In this document: piece after piece, positions 8,450 through 16,965 of the stretch
How positions within the stretch are numbered: position 1 is the stretch's first letter
Layout of the letters: each line of letters begins with the position of its first letter
DNA from: Alteripontixanthobacter maritimus
Lineage (GTDB): Bacteria; Pseudomonadota; Alphaproteobacteria; Sphingomonadales; Sphingomonadaceae
Assembly (NCBI RefSeq): GCF_003340475.1
Contig: NZ_QBKA01000002.1
Coordinates: 753,501-817,500 of the forward strand
Direction of reading: 5' to 3'
DNA: 64,000 bases
Notes under the pieces: model-generated
What the model was told of the DNA's origin: nothing
Seen by the model: the letters and a program-made list of their open reading frames with translations, nothing else
Database searches by the model: none
Translations under genes and position numbers: made by a program

Positions 8450-9334
8450 CTACAAATCTGCCTGAACCAGCCAGTCATGAAAGAGGCGCACGGGGCGTTC
8501 TTCAAGAGCGGTTGGTTTGCAGACGAACCAGTAACTGTAAGGGCTGTCCACTTCCGCTTCGAACAATTCGGTCAGGCGATTATCCGACGCGCGTTTCAAA
8601 TGGTCGTCATGCATAATCGCGATACCGAGGCCCTGCGCCGCTGCTTCCAGCATCAACTGGCCGGAATCGTAATGATCGATGGCTGCAGGATCGAGATCGC
8701 GCATCCCCATCTCTTGTTTCCAGGCCTCGTAACTTTCAGGCAGTTCGTTGTGAATCAGGAAGGTCTGTTTCTCCAGCGCCTTCATATCCGGTTCCGCGCC
8801 CAATTTGTCGGAAAGATCGCGGCTGACGATCGCATGTACCTTGTTCTCGTCCAGTCGCACCGCGTGCAGGGACCGGTCGGGGCCGCGCGACAGGATAATG
8901 GCTGCGTCCAGCGTATCGCCCACGCGATCTTCCAGATGCGGTCCGGTGTCGATGTCGATATGCAGCAAGGGGTGCAACTGGCGAAGCTGGCCGAGCTTGG
9001 GAAACAATCGCTGACTACCGAATAAAGGTAGCACACCGAGATGCAGGCGCAGCAGCGACAGATTGTCCGACTGGCTCTCCACCGCTCGCGCCAAGGCCTC
9101 GAATTGCGGAGCGACAGCTTCGTAGAAAGCGTGTCCTTCGTCAGTCAGCTGCATCGCCTGGCGGGCGCGTGTAAACAGCTTCTTCCCGACGAATTCTTCC
9201 AAATTGGCAATCCGGCGCGACAGGGCAGATGGGCTGAGCGACAATTCGTCCGCAGCAGCACGCGCCGATCCAAGTCGCACAGTGCGCATAAACGCTTCCA
9301 AGGCGCGCAATGGAGGTAGGCGGCGGATGGCCAT
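8450..9334 (-). CDS. LysR-family transcriptional regulator (GcvA-like)
   Basis: A 294-residue LysR protein. The N-terminal winged helix-turn-helix covers residues 6-65 (PPLRALEAFMRTVRLGSARAAADELSLSPSALSRRI). The rest is a periplasmic-binding-protein-like effector domain ending in the GLGIAIMHDDHLKRA type turn seen in the GcvA/AmpR branch (PPLRALEAF start is characteristic of that branch). The target is unclear: LysR genes often control a divergent neighbour, but here both flanking genes are on the same strand, so autoregulation or a distant target is more likely. Confidence 0.92.
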   Translation of the reverse strand: MAIRRLPPLRALEAFMRTVRLGSARAAADELSLSPSALSRRIANLEEFVGKKLFTRARQAMQLTDEGHAFYEAVAPQFEALARAVESQSDNLSLLRLHLGVLPLFGSQRLFPKLGQLRQLHPLLHIDIDTGPHLEDRVGDTLDAAIILSRGPDRSLHAVRLDENKVHAIVSRDLSDKLGAEPDMKALEKQTFLIHNELPESYEAWKQEMGMRDLDPAAIDHYDSGQLMLEAAAQGLGIAIMHDDHLKRASDNRLTELFEAEVDSPYSYWFVCKPTALEERPVRLFHDWLVQADL

Positions 9335-9477
9335 ACCTTAGAAGTGGGATCGCACCGGGCGCTTGTCACGCGTTTTTTGCAACACTTGCACGAAATCCAC
9401 GCTCGATCGGCGGGGAGCAACCGCCCATCGATGCCAAACATAATACCGGTACGTTGTCCGATGGCGACCAGCGAGAT

Positions 9478-10425
9478 TTAAACCGAGTTGGCGGCCAGCT
9501 CCTCGTCAGGTGCGGTATGCGGGGCGTGCAGGCGCAGGCGGGTGACGTGAGTGTCGTTGCCTTCCAGCACCTCGATTCGCCATCCACTTGAATGGTCCAG
9601 CATACTGCCGACTTCGGGGACCTGTTCCGCCAGCACGAATGCAAGACCGCCCAAAGTGTCGACTGCTTCCTCGACCTCGGCCAGTTGCGGGTCGATCTGC
9701 CTCGCCACCTCGTCGAGTTCGGTTCGGGCATCGCAGTCCCACATCCCCTCGCCGATGGCGGTGATGGACTGGGCGGGGGTCTCGTCGTGTTCATCCTCGA
9801 TTTCGCCGACGATTTCTTCCACCAGATCCTCGATCGTGATCATACCATCGGTGCCGGAAAATTCGTCTACTACGATGGCGAGATGCATTTTGTGGCTGCG
9901 CATATCGGCCAGCACGTCGAGCGCACCGCGAGCCTGCGGCACGTAAAGCGGCTGGCGCATCAGGCTGGTCCAGTTTTCGGGGGGCGCGGCGCCGGATGCG
10001 AGAGTGGGAAACACATCCTTGATGTGGATCATCCCGATTACCTCATCCAGCGTGTCGCGATAGACCGGCATCCGGCTGTGGCCGTGTTCGGAAAAGGCCG
10101 CGACGAGCTCGTCCCAGCTCCAGTCCGATTTCGCTGCAATAATTTCACCGCGCGGAATGGCCACGTCGTCGGCATCATGTTCGCTGAAATGCAGCAGGTT
10201 GCGCAGCATCTGGCGCTCGACCGTGGTCAAATCGCCGTCTTCGCCCGCAATTGTGGTGTCTTCGGGGTTCTCAACCTCGTGTTCGTCGATCGCGTCTTCG
10301 AGCTGCGCACGCAGCGAGCGGTCGCCGTTCTCGCCGGAAAACAATTTTCGCAATGCGGGCAACAGCCCGCCGCTACTCTCTGCGTCTTCCGAAGGGGTGG
10401 AACGTTCGTTATCTGTCTCGGGCAT
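9478..10425 (-). CDS. CorC/HlyC-type hemolysin family protein with two CBS domains
   Basis: A 315-residue cytosolic protein. An acidic N-terminus precedes a tandem CBS pair (about 75-200, with IPRGEIIAAKSDWSWDELV and DEFSGTDGMITIEDLVEEIVGEIEDEHDE), then a CorC_HlyC domain (about 225-310) ending in a conserved VxRLRL-like strand. The membrane DUF21 domain of long CorB/CorC proteins is missing, so this is the short CorC type, linked to Mg2+/Co2+ efflux or to membrane integrity. The name hemolysin is historical. It overlaps nothing, starts 6 bases after ybeY ends and belongs to a phoH-ybeY-corC transcript. Confidence 0.92.
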   Translation of the reverse strand: MPETDNERSTPSEDAESSGGLLPALRKLFSGENGDRSLRAQLEDAIDEHEVENPEDTTIAGEDGDLTTVERQMLRNLLHFSEHDADDVAIPRGEIIAAKSDWSWDELVAAFSEHGHSRMPVYRDTLDEVIGMIHIKDVFPTLASGAAPPENWTSLMRQPLYVPQARGALDVLADMRSHKMHLAIVVDEFSGTDGMITIEDLVEEIVGEIEDEHDETPAQSITAIGEGMWDCDARTELDEVARQIDPQLAEVEEAVDTLGGLAFVLAEQVPEVGSMLDHSSGWRIEVLEGNDTHVTRLRLHAPHTAPDEELAANSV

Positions 10426-10431
10426 CGCCCT

Positions 10432-10944
10432 TTATTGCACTCCTGTCACGGGCGGATCGGCCGCGTTCTCGTCATATGGGTCCGCCAGACCCATTGATGC
10501 AAGTATCTTCGTTTCCAAAGCCTCCATTGCAACGGCATCGGCGGGGGAGGTTTCGTGGTCATGACCCGCCAGATGAAGCAGGCCGTGGATCAGCAGGTGC
10601 GCCGCATGGTCGGCAAGCGGGATGCCTTTTTCGTCGGCCTCCCGCTGGCAGGTTTCATAGCCGAGCGCGATATCGCCAAGCATTTCGGGCGGGCCGTCTG
10701 CAGGCAGTGAGACCAGGCTATTGCGTTCCAGCATAGGAAAGGACAGGACATTGGTAGCCTGGTCCTTCCCGCGCCATTCCCGGTTCAGCGCGTGGATCTC
10801 AATGTCTGCGGCAAACAGGATACTGGCGGTCAGCCGCGAATTGTCGAGTGCAGGTTCAACTTTTGCTGTGGCCGACGCGGCGCGGTTGGCGACCGCGTCC
10901 CATTCTCCCTCCGGCCAGCCCTCGACGTCTATGTAAAGTTGCAC
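10432..10944 (-). CDS. ybeY: Endoribonuclease YbeY (rRNA maturation factor)
   Basis: A 170-residue YbeY. The zinc site is the motif HGLLHLAGHDH with His120, His124 and His130 (H-x3-H-x5-H). The preceding LNREWRGKDQATNVLSFP segment with the conserved Arg is also present. YbeY processes the 3' end of 16S rRNA and takes part in 70S quality control. It lies in the usual order after phoH and before corC, with 6 bases to the next start, so a common transcript is likely. A C-terminal tail of about 40 residues extends beyond the zinc motif. Confidence 0.97.
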   Translation of the reverse strand: MQLYIDVEGWPEGEWDAVANRAASATAKVEPALDNSRLTASILFAADIEIHALNREWRGKDQATNVLSFPMLERNSLVSLPADGPPEMLGDIALGYETCQREADEKGIPLADHAAHLLIHGLLHLAGHDHETSPADAVAMEALETKILASMGLADPYDENAADPPVTGVQ

Positions 10945-11025
10945 CGGTTCATCTCCGCTCGATCCAGGCGCGGCTGCACATCCCGGCTCATCGACACCGA
11001 TCCCGCTCGTATAAGGAAAGGATCT

Positions 11026-12063
11026 TCACGGCTTCGCATCTTCGCCCTCGTAAGCCTCCACGATGCGGCCCACGATCGGGTGGCGCACGACATCGGCGGC
11101 GGTGAAGCGGATCGTGCCGAACCCGTCGACCTTTTCAAGCCGGTCGACCGCGTCGGCCAGCCCGCTCATCCGGTCGCCGCCCGGGATGTCGACCTGCCGG
11201 GGGTCACCGCACACGACCATGCGGCTGTTCTGACCAAAGCGAGTGAGGAACATCTTCATCTGTTCGCGAGTGGTGTTCTGCGCCTCGTCAAGAATGACGA
11301 AGGCGTCGGCCAGCGTACGTCCACGCATGAAGGCGATGGGCGCGATCTCGATCTCGCCGCTGGCGATGCGGCGCTCCACCTGTTCGGGCGGCATACAGTC
11401 GTACAGTGCGTCATATAGCGGGCGAAGATAGGGATCGACCTTGTCCTTCATGTCACCGGGAAGGAAGCCCAGCTTCTCGCCCGCCTCAACTGCCGGTCGG
11501 CTGAGAATGAGCCGCTGCACGCTGCCGGTAATCAGCTGTGCCACGGCCTGTGCCACGGCGAGGTAGGTCTTGCCCGTACCCGCCGGTCCGAGCGCAAAAA
11601 TAATCTCGTCCCGCGCAAGCGACGTCATGTATTCGATTTGCCGGTCGCTACGCGGCACGATGGTCTTGCGCCGTGTTCGGATCATGATCGGCGCCTTGGA
11701 AGGGCCTGCACCAACGATGCCGTCGAGTGTCGGCTCGTTCGACATCGCCACAAGCGCCTCGATAGCGCCGGCATCCAGGTCCTGTCCCTGGGCAAGTTTG
11801 TCGTACATTTTCTGCAATACGTCCCGCGTCCGTGCGACGGCGTCTTCGGGCCCCTCGATCTGGACCTGTTGCCCGCGCGCGGAGATAAATACGCCCAAGC
11901 GGTTTTCCACCTGCACCAAATTGGCATCGAACTGGCCGAACAACGGCACCAGCAGCGACTGGTTCTCGAACTCCATTTCCGCCCGTGCCCGGCGCGTTTC
12001 GCGCTGCGGGACCGGGGGGCGGGACAGGGTCGGTTCGGAATTCGCGTTGTTCTTACGAGTCAT
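11026..12063 (-). CDS. PhoH-like ATPase (PhoH/PhoL family)
   Basis: A 345-residue P-loop NTPase. An N-terminal KH-like/R3H-like region (LVPLFGQFDANLVQVENRLG) is followed by the PhoH domain with Walker A GPAGTGKT at about residues 160-167 and Walker B FVILDEAQNTT. The conserved DPRQVDIPG near the end completes the signature. The family is tied to RNA metabolism (PhoH2 relatives are RNA helicases), and its constant neighbourhood with ybeY fits a role around ribosome quality control. It is the first gene of the phoH-ybeY-corC set and is divergent from the secreted protein gene at 12267. Confidence 0.93.
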   Translation of the reverse strand: MTRKNNANSEPTLSRPPVPQRETRRARAEMEFENQSLLVPLFGQFDANLVQVENRLGVFISARGQQVQIEGPEDAVARTRDVLQKMYDKLAQGQDLDAGAIEALVAMSNEPTLDGIVGAGPSKAPIMIRTRRKTIVPRSDRQIEYMTSLARDEIIFALGPAGTGKTYLAVAQAVAQLITGSVQRLILSRPAVEAGEKLGFLPGDMKDKVDPYLRPLYDALYDCMPPEQVERRIASGEIEIAPIAFMRGRTLADAFVILDEAQNTTREQMKMFLTRFGQNSRMVVCGDPRQVDIPGGDRMSGLADAVDRLEKVDGFGTIRFTAADVVRHPIVGRIVEAYEGEDAKP

Positions 12064-12266
12064 GCAGTCCTTTCAAGCGGTCATGCAAATGTAATGCTCG
12101 CGTGGTTACAGGCAATAGAAGAAGTGTTCGTTGTGCGGCTCATTTGCAAATATGGGTCCGTTATCGAACGATATAAGTCGTTGGTAGGTAGGCGGTCGTA
12201 GAGGCCACACCCATTCGGTAAGGGCCTTGAATAAAGTCGAGCCCGGCGAAGTTGAAACAGGCAGGT

Positions 12267-13190
12267 ATGAAAATGATGAAGATGCACACGCTCTCCGCAC
12301 TGGCCCTTAGCACCGCGTTGTTTGCCCTTTCATCTCCGGCGATGGCGCAGAATTCTCAGGAAGCACCTGCAACCGCACCCCAGGTCAGCGATCCGATCGT
12401 GGTGGAAGGCGTACGTGAGGAGCGCCGCAAGGTTATCCGCAAATATGCCGATACGATCACGCGTCGCCCGCGTGTGGACAAGCCGGTCGAACGCTTCCTC
12501 CAGCCATTGTGCCCGAAAGTTTCCGGCATGAAGGAGGCCTATGCCAAAGTCATTGAGAACCGTGTTCGCGCCAACGCGCAAGCGGTCGAAATCAATGTCG
12601 CTGAAGCGGATTGCAAACCCAACATCTACATCATGTTTCTGCGCAACGCCGACGAAGAACTGCGCATGGCAGCGAAGAACGATAGCGAATTGTTCGAAAG
12701 CTTGCTGAGCTATCAGAAAGACCGCGTGTTCGACGAAACCGGCCCGGTGCGCGCGTGGAATTACGCCGAAGTGCGCGACGACCGCGGCCGTGCGCTTGCG
12801 TACGATACGAGCAAGGGGTCGCGTGGAGCAGCGATTAACAAGACTGCAGCAGCTACGCGTTTACGCTCGCCGGTGTCGATGGAAACGATGGCGGCAATCG
12901 TAGTGTTCGACGTATCTGCGCTTCCAGGCCGTTCGCTGAACCAGCTAGCAGACTATGCGACGATGCGGGTGCTTGCTCCGGTCAGGGAAGTGTCGGACCC
13001 GAGCGGAGCACCGTTCGATTCGATCCTGTCATTGTTTGCCGACGATTTTGCGCCGCAAGAATTGACGGTGTTTGACCGCGCGTATTTGCAGACGTTGTAC
13101 AATAATCCCGCCACGCTGAACCCGCTCGACCTATACGCGCGGGTAGCAACAGCGATGGACAAGATGGAAAACAACGAAACGCTCGACTGA
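12267..13190 (+). CDS. Exported protein of unknown function
   Basis: About 307 residues. The N-terminus MKMMKMHTLSALALSTALFALSSPAMAQ is a classical signal peptide with an AMAQ cleavage site, so a periplasmic or secreted location is expected. The mature part has a basic region (RRKVIRKYADTITRRPR), one Cys pair (LCPKVSG and EADCKPN), and an acidic second half (FADDFAPQELTVFDRAYLQTLY). The latter resembles alphaproteobacterial DUF2927-type peptidase-like proteins, but no HExxH motif is present, so I give no enzyme name. Starts at 12252, 12267 and 12273 are all possible; a weak AGGCAGG favours the last two. It is flanked by divergent phoH and convergent miaB. Confidence 0.75.
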   Translation: MKMMKMHTLSALALSTALFALSSPAMAQNSQEAPATAPQVSDPIVVEGVREERRKVIRKYADTITRRPRVDKPVERFLQPLCPKVSGMKEAYAKVIENRVRANAQAVEINVAEADCKPNIYIMFLRNADEELRMAAKNDSELFESLLSYQKDRVFDETGPVRAWNYAEVRDDRGRALAYDTSKGSRGAAINKTAAATRLRSPVSMETMAAIVVFDVSALPGRSLNQLADYATMRVLAPVREVSDPSGAPFDSILSLFADDFAPQELTVFDRAYLQTLYNNPATLNPLDLYARVATAMDKMENNETLD

Positions 13191-13201
13191 GCGGGCGCCG
13201 A

Positions 13202-14542
13202 TCAGGCCGGGATTGTTTCGCGCATCACGCCGCGCAGCGATTTTGGCCCGGCATCCTGTAGAGTAACGCTGACCAGATCGCCAAGGGCCATCTCGCTACC
13301 GGGCGCGGTGTCGATCCAGACCGACTGCAACCACGGCGATTTGCCGAGCCACTGTCCATCATGCTTGCCTTTGCGTTCGATCAACACATCGCAAATCTTG
13401 CCCGCGCTTGCCGTATTGAAGGCGTGCTGGTCGCGGTTGATCGCAGCCTGCAACCGTTGTAGCCGCTCATCCATGACCTCGCCCGCCACCTGATCGTCCA
13501 TCGTGGCTGCCGGTGTGCCGGGGCGGGGCGAGTACTTAAAGGTGTAGGCCTGCGCATAACCGACGGCATCTACCAGTTGCAGCGTTTCTTCGAATTCCGC
13601 GTTTGTCTCGCCTGGGAAACCGACGATGAAATCCCCTGAAATAGCGAGGTCGGGGCGAGCAGCCCGGAACCGGTCGAGCAATTTGAGGTAGCTGTCCGCG
13701 CTGTGGCTGCGGTTCATCGCCTTCAGCACCCGGTCCGATCCGGATTGTACCGGCAGATGCAGGAACGGCATAAGTTCGGGCAATTCGCCATGCGCAGCGA
13801 TCAGGGCGTCGTCCATGTCCGCTGGGTGGCTGGTCATGTAGCGCAGCCGGCCTAGCCCATCGAGTTTGGCAAGCGCGCGGACCAGTCCGGCGAGACCGAC
13901 CGAGCGGCCAACGTCATCCACACCGCTCCATGCGCTGACATTCTGACCGAGCAGCGTAATCTCGCGTGCGCCGCCGTCGATTAACAATCGCGCCTCGGTC
14001 ACAAGATCGTCGAACGGCCGGGAAATTTCCGCGCCGCGCGTATAGGGTACGACGCAGTAAGTGCAGAATTTGTCGCACCCTTCCTGAATGGTCAGGAAGG
14101 CGGAAGGCGCGCTTTTGCGACGCTTCGGCAGCGCCCCGAACTTGGCGATAACCGGCATGTCGGTATCGGTGGCGCGCTTACCGCTAATAGCGGCGTCCAG
14201 CATGTCGGGCAAATTGTGATAGGCCTGCGGGCCGACGACCATGGACACGGCCGGCGCGCGGCGCATGATCTCCTCGCCTTCCGCCTGTGCCACACAGCCT
14301 GCCACGGCAATGATCGGATCACCATGCTTGGCGAGGCGGCCGATATCGGAATAGACCTTTTCGGCCGCTTTCTCGCGGATGTGGCAGGTGTTCAGCACGA
14401 CGAGATCGGCATCTTCGCCCTCGGCGGCAGGTTTGATTCCCTGCTGGTCGAGCAATTCGCCCATCCGTTCGCCATCATAGACGTTCATCTGGCAGCCGAA
14501 GCTTTTGACGCGATAGGTTTTGGGAGGGGGCACGGGACGCAT
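13202..14542 (-). CDS. miaB: tRNA-2-methylthio-N6-dimethylallyladenosine synthase MiaB
   Basis: A 446-residue radical-SAM methylthiotransferase that adds the 2-methylthio group to i6A37 of tRNAs reading UNN codons. Three N-terminal cysteines (17, 53 and 83) bind the auxiliary [4Fe-4S] cluster; the radical-SAM cluster is bound by CDKFCTYC (156, 160, 163). A C-terminal TRAM domain (about 375-440) contacts tRNA. The ATG at 14542 gives the expected start just before YRVKSFGCQMNVYD; the open frame to 14626 adds an unrelated Cys-rich stretch and overlaps plsC. It follows plsC by about 50 bases on the same strand. Confidence 0.96.
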   Translation of the reverse strand: MRPVPPPKTYRVKSFGCQMNVYDGERMGELLDQQGIKPAAEGEDADLVVLNTCHIREKAAEKVYSDIGRLAKHGDPIIAVAGCVAQAEGEEIMRRAPAVSMVVGPQAYHNLPDMLDAAISGKRATDTDMPVIAKFGALPKRRKSAPSAFLTIQEGCDKFCTYCVVPYTRGAEISRPFDDLVTEARLLIDGGAREITLLGQNVSAWSGVDDVGRSVGLAGLVRALAKLDGLGRLRYMTSHPADMDDALIAAHGELPELMPFLHLPVQSGSDRVLKAMNRSHSADSYLKLLDRFRAARPDLAISGDFIVGFPGETNAEFEETLQLVDAVGYAQAYTFKYSPRPGTPAATMDDQVAGEVMDERLQRLQAAINRDQHAFNTASAGKICDVLIERKGKHDGQWLGKSPWLQSVWIDTAPGSEMALGDLVSVTLQDAGPKSLRGVMRETIPA

Positions 14543-14594
14543 GGCGTTCGCGATTAGGCGGTTCGGCAGCGAGGTGCAACGGCGCAGGCCAACG

Positions 14595-15356
14595 CTACTG
14601 TGACAGGTGCCGCAACAGCTTTGCATGGGCGGTTGCAGCCATGGCCTTACGATCGGCCAGTTCTTCTCCTGCGAGCGGCGCGAGGAAGTGCGCCGTCACC
14701 CGGATCGGTCTGGGGCGTGCCAGCAGGCGGAGGAAATTATCCAAGCCCGGCTCGTCCCCAACCCAGCAAACCTGCCGCGAGTTTTCGTAATCGAGCGAAA
14801 CGGGCTGGGCGACAATCCCCGGCGGCAACGGGGTGGCAGCTGATAACAGCGCGCTTTTAAAGGGTAGCAGCCCGGTACCATCGCTGGTGGTGCCTTCAGG
14901 GAAGATGGTCAGCGCGCCGCCGGTAGCCATGGCCGCGCGCACCTGCTCGACCTGCTCCGCCACACTTTGCCGGTCGTGCCGGGCGATGAAAATCGTGTCG
15001 TTCATCTCACACAGCCACTTGAGAAAGACGAAGTCTGCCAGCCCGTCATGCGCGACGAAGGCACTTCCCGTAACATGCGCCAGGGTTGGGATGTCGAGCC
15101 AGCTCACATGGTTGCTGAGGAGCAGGGCATGGCGGGCGGGCTGTCCTCGCACTGTAATGTGCAACCCGGCGATGGCGCCGATCGACGCGAGGAACACTCG
15201 CGGCCAGAACCGACCGAACCCGAATGCGCGCCAAAGCAAATGGAGCGGCGCGCAAAGCATAAAAACAAGCACCATCAGTACCAGCCGAAACCCTATCAGA
15301 AGCCATCCCAGCGGAGTAACCGCGCGTGTTGCGGGAATGGCACCGTCTTGCGTCAT
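14595..15356 (-). CDS. 1-acyl-sn-glycerol-3-phosphate acyltransferase (PlsC family)
   Basis: A 253-residue membrane-bound acyltransferase. Two hydrophobic stretches near residues 17-42 anchor it; the catalytic HxxxxD motif is His83 to Asp88 in NHVSWLD, and the substrate-binding FPEGT is at 152-156. Family members acylate lysophosphatidate to phosphatidate or ornithine-lipid precursors; the exact substrate cannot be fixed. Its ATG (15356-15354) overlaps the fur stop codon by one base, so the two genes are coupled, and miaB follows. Confidence 0.9.
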   Translation of the reverse strand: MTQDGAIPATRAVTPLGWLLIGFRLVLMVLVFMLCAPLHLLWRAFGFGRFWPRVFLASIGAIAGLHITVRGQPARHALLLSNHVSWLDIPTLAHVTGSAFVAHDGLADFVFLKWLCEMNDTIFIARHDRQSVAEQVEQVRAAMATGGALTIFPEGTTSDGTGLLPFKSALLSAATPLPPGIVAQPVSLDYENSRQVCWVGDEPGLDNFLRLLARPRPIRVTAHFLAPLAGEELADRKAMAATAHAKLLRHLSQ

Positions 15357-15829
15357 TAGCGCGCGGTATCGCCTTCATGCGCTGTAGTAGAAGTATTAGC
15401 GGTGCGCTCACGGTCGATTTTGACGCCGTATAGTTCCATACGATGATCGACGAGCCTGTAGCCGAGTTTTTCGGCGATCTGTTTCTGCAAAGCTTCCAGC
15501 TCAGGGTCGACGAATTCGACCACCGTACCGCTTTCCACATCGATCAAATGGTCGTGATGGGCCTCGGGCGCCGGTTCATACCGCGCACGGCCATCGCCGA
15601 AATCGTGCCGATCGAGAATGCCGGCATCCTCGAACAAACGCACGGTGCGGTATACTGTCGCAATAGAAATGCGAGGGTCGATTGCGCTGGAGCGCTCGTG
15701 CAATTTCTCGACGTCGGGATGATCCTCGCTTTCCGAAAGCACGCGCGCGATCACTCGCCGCTGTTCGGTGATGCGCAGACCTTTGTCGGCGCATAATTGT
15801 TCGAGGTCGATCTTCGGCAAGCCGCACAC
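15356..15829 (-). CDS. Fur-family metalloregulator
   Basis: A 157-residue Fur-like repressor. The winged helix lies at about 15-85 (RITEQRRVIARVLSESEDHPDVEKLHER and ISIATVYRTVRLFEDAGIL). The metal-sensing region HHDHLIDVESG follows. No CxxC pairs are present, so the structural zinc site of classical Fur is missing, as in alphaproteobacterial Fur/Mur proteins that sense manganese or iron. The frame opens at a GTG (15829), but an AGGAG ends one base before it; the in-frame TTG at 15820 has proper spacing and gives the start PKIDLEQLC that looks more natural. It is coupled to plsC by a one-base overlap. Confidence 0.9.
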   Translation of the reverse strand: MCGLPKIDLEQLCADKGLRITEQRRVIARVLSESEDHPDVEKLHERSSAIDPRISIATVYRTVRLFEDAGILDRHDFGDGRARYEPAPEAHHDHLIDVESGTVVEFVDPELEALQKQIAEKLGYRLVDHRMELYGVKIDRERTANTSTTAHEGDTAR

Positions 15830-15836
15830 TCCTATG

Positions 15837-15870
15837 AAAAACGCCCCGGAGCCATAAAGCGCCGGGGCGT
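15837..15870 (-). terminator. Rho-independent terminator of mucR
   Basis: Read on the minus strand, ACGCCCCGG and CCGGGGCGT form a nine-base-pair GC-rich stem around a 12-base loop, followed by TTTTT. It lies 29 bases after the mucR stop codon and just before fur, so it ends the mucR transcript and isolates the fur-plsC-miaB unit. Confidence 0.9.
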
Positions 15871-15898
15871 GTTCCTCAAGCTATCGGACAATTTTGCC

Positions 15899-16339
15899 TC
15901 AGGCTGTCTTTTTCTTGCGGCCGCGTTTCTGGCCGGGCTTTCGGCCGAGGCCAATTTTCTTGGCGAGATCGCGGCGCGTTTCGGCATACTCCGGCGCAAC
16001 CATCGGATAATCGGAAGAAAGTTCCCAGCGCGCGCGATATTCGTCGGGCGTCATACCGTGTTCGGTCATCAGATGGCGCTTGAGCATCTTCATCTTCTTG
16101 CCATCTTCCAAGCAAACGAGGTGATCGCGCTTTATCGATGCCCGTATGGATACTGCGGGATCGGGTCGTTCTTCTTCCTGCTCTCCCCCGTCACCCAAAC
16201 CGGCCAATGCACCGTAAACATTAGTGATAAGCGTCGGCACATCGTCAACGGCTACGTCATTATTGCTCACGTGGGCAGCAACAATGTCGGACGTAAGCGT
16301 AATCAACGTTTCCGACATATCGAATTCAACTTCGGTCAT
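15899..16339 (-). CDS. MucR/Ros-family zinc-finger transcriptional regulator
   Basis: A 146-residue MucR protein. The N-terminal half (SETLITLTSDIVAAHVSNN) is the usual oligomerisation region. The DNA-binding part has the Cys of HLVCLEDGKKMKML followed by HLMTEHGMTPDEYRARW, the prokaryotic zinc-finger signature, though in this branch only one of the two zinc cysteines is present, as in several MucR proteins. It ends in a basic tail (RKPGQKRGRKKKTA). MucR proteins bind AT-rich DNA and act like H-NS on exopolysaccharide, motility and virulence genes. The gap upstream is conspicuously AT-rich, which fits autoregulation. Confidence 0.92.
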   Translation of the reverse strand: MTEVEFDMSETLITLTSDIVAAHVSNNDVAVDDVPTLITNVYGALAGLGDGGEQEEERPDPAVSIRASIKRDHLVCLEDGKKMKMLKRHLMTEHGMTPDEYRARWELSSDYPMVAPEYAETRRDLAKKIGLGRKPGQKRGRKKKTA

Positions 16340-16394
16340 ATTAATCCTGTTCTTTCAGTGCGACCTATACCCTATTGTGGGCCATAGAGACATA

Positions 16395-16423
16395 ACTATA
16401 GCTGATAATACGTAGTTCGACAA
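16395..16423 (-). promoter_or_regulatory. Putative sigma70-type promoter of mucR
   Basis: On the minus strand TTGTCG (16423-16418) and TATAGT (16400-16395) are 17 bases apart, 56 bases before the mucR ATG. The segment is AT-rich compared with its surroundings, as expected for a MucR autoregulatory region. This is pattern reading only. Confidence 0.4.
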
Positions 16424-16461
16424 GGGTTCGGGCGCGTATAAAAAATAACAGGACCATGAGA

Positions 16462-16965
16462 CTAGTCCTTGATTTTACGGGCAAAAGTAACGGCGTCGAT
16501 CCGTTCTCCATTTGTAAGTCTATAATATCCTTCGCGGCGTCCAATCGGTTCGAATCCATGTTGCTTGTAAAGCGCCTGCGCCGGATTGTTGTAACGCATT
16601 TCTAGAAAGACGCTGTCCGCACCGCTTTGTCGCGCGTCGGTTATAAAGGTTTCCAGCATCCGCCCACCCAATCCCTTCCCACGAAAATCAGGGTGGATGG
16701 CGATCAACAGCAGCTCCTGTTCTACATTTGCGCTGCGGATCAGGGCGAACCCGGCAATATCATCCGACAGTCCGCGAATATCGGTACCAACCACGCCGCC
16801 TGAATCCACCAGCAACATCCGGGTGTTTGGCAACAGGAGCGAGTCGCATAATTGTCGCCGGGTCCAGGCCTCCCCCCAATGCGGATCGAACGCAGCCTCC
16901 ATTACGGTCATCGCGGCATCGACGTTGTCTCTCACCGGGGCCGCCTCATGCGGCTGGCTTCGCAT
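16462..16965 (-). CDS. rimI: GNAT acetyltransferase, RimI type (ribosomal protein bS18 N-alpha-acetyltransferase)
   Basis: A 167-residue GNAT enzyme when started at the ATG at 16965. The acetyl-CoA-binding motif A is HPDFRGKGLGGRMLETFI, and the C-terminal FLEMRYNNPAQALYKQHGFEPIGRREGYY is the RimI signature. RimI acetylates the N-terminal Ala of ribosomal protein S18 and, in some bacteria, other proteins. It directly follows tsaB with a 20-base overlap, a gene pair seen in many bacteria. A longer open frame to 17067 lies inside tsaB and is rejected. Confidence 0.9.
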   Translation of the reverse strand: MRSQPHEAAPVRDNVDAAMTVMEAAFDPHWGEAWTRRQLCDSLLLPNTRMLLVDSGGVVGTDIRGLSDDIAGFALIRSANVEQELLLIAIHPDFRGKGLGGRMLETFITDARQSGADSVFLEMRYNNPAQALYKQHGFEPIGRREGYYRLTNGERIDAVTFARKIKD

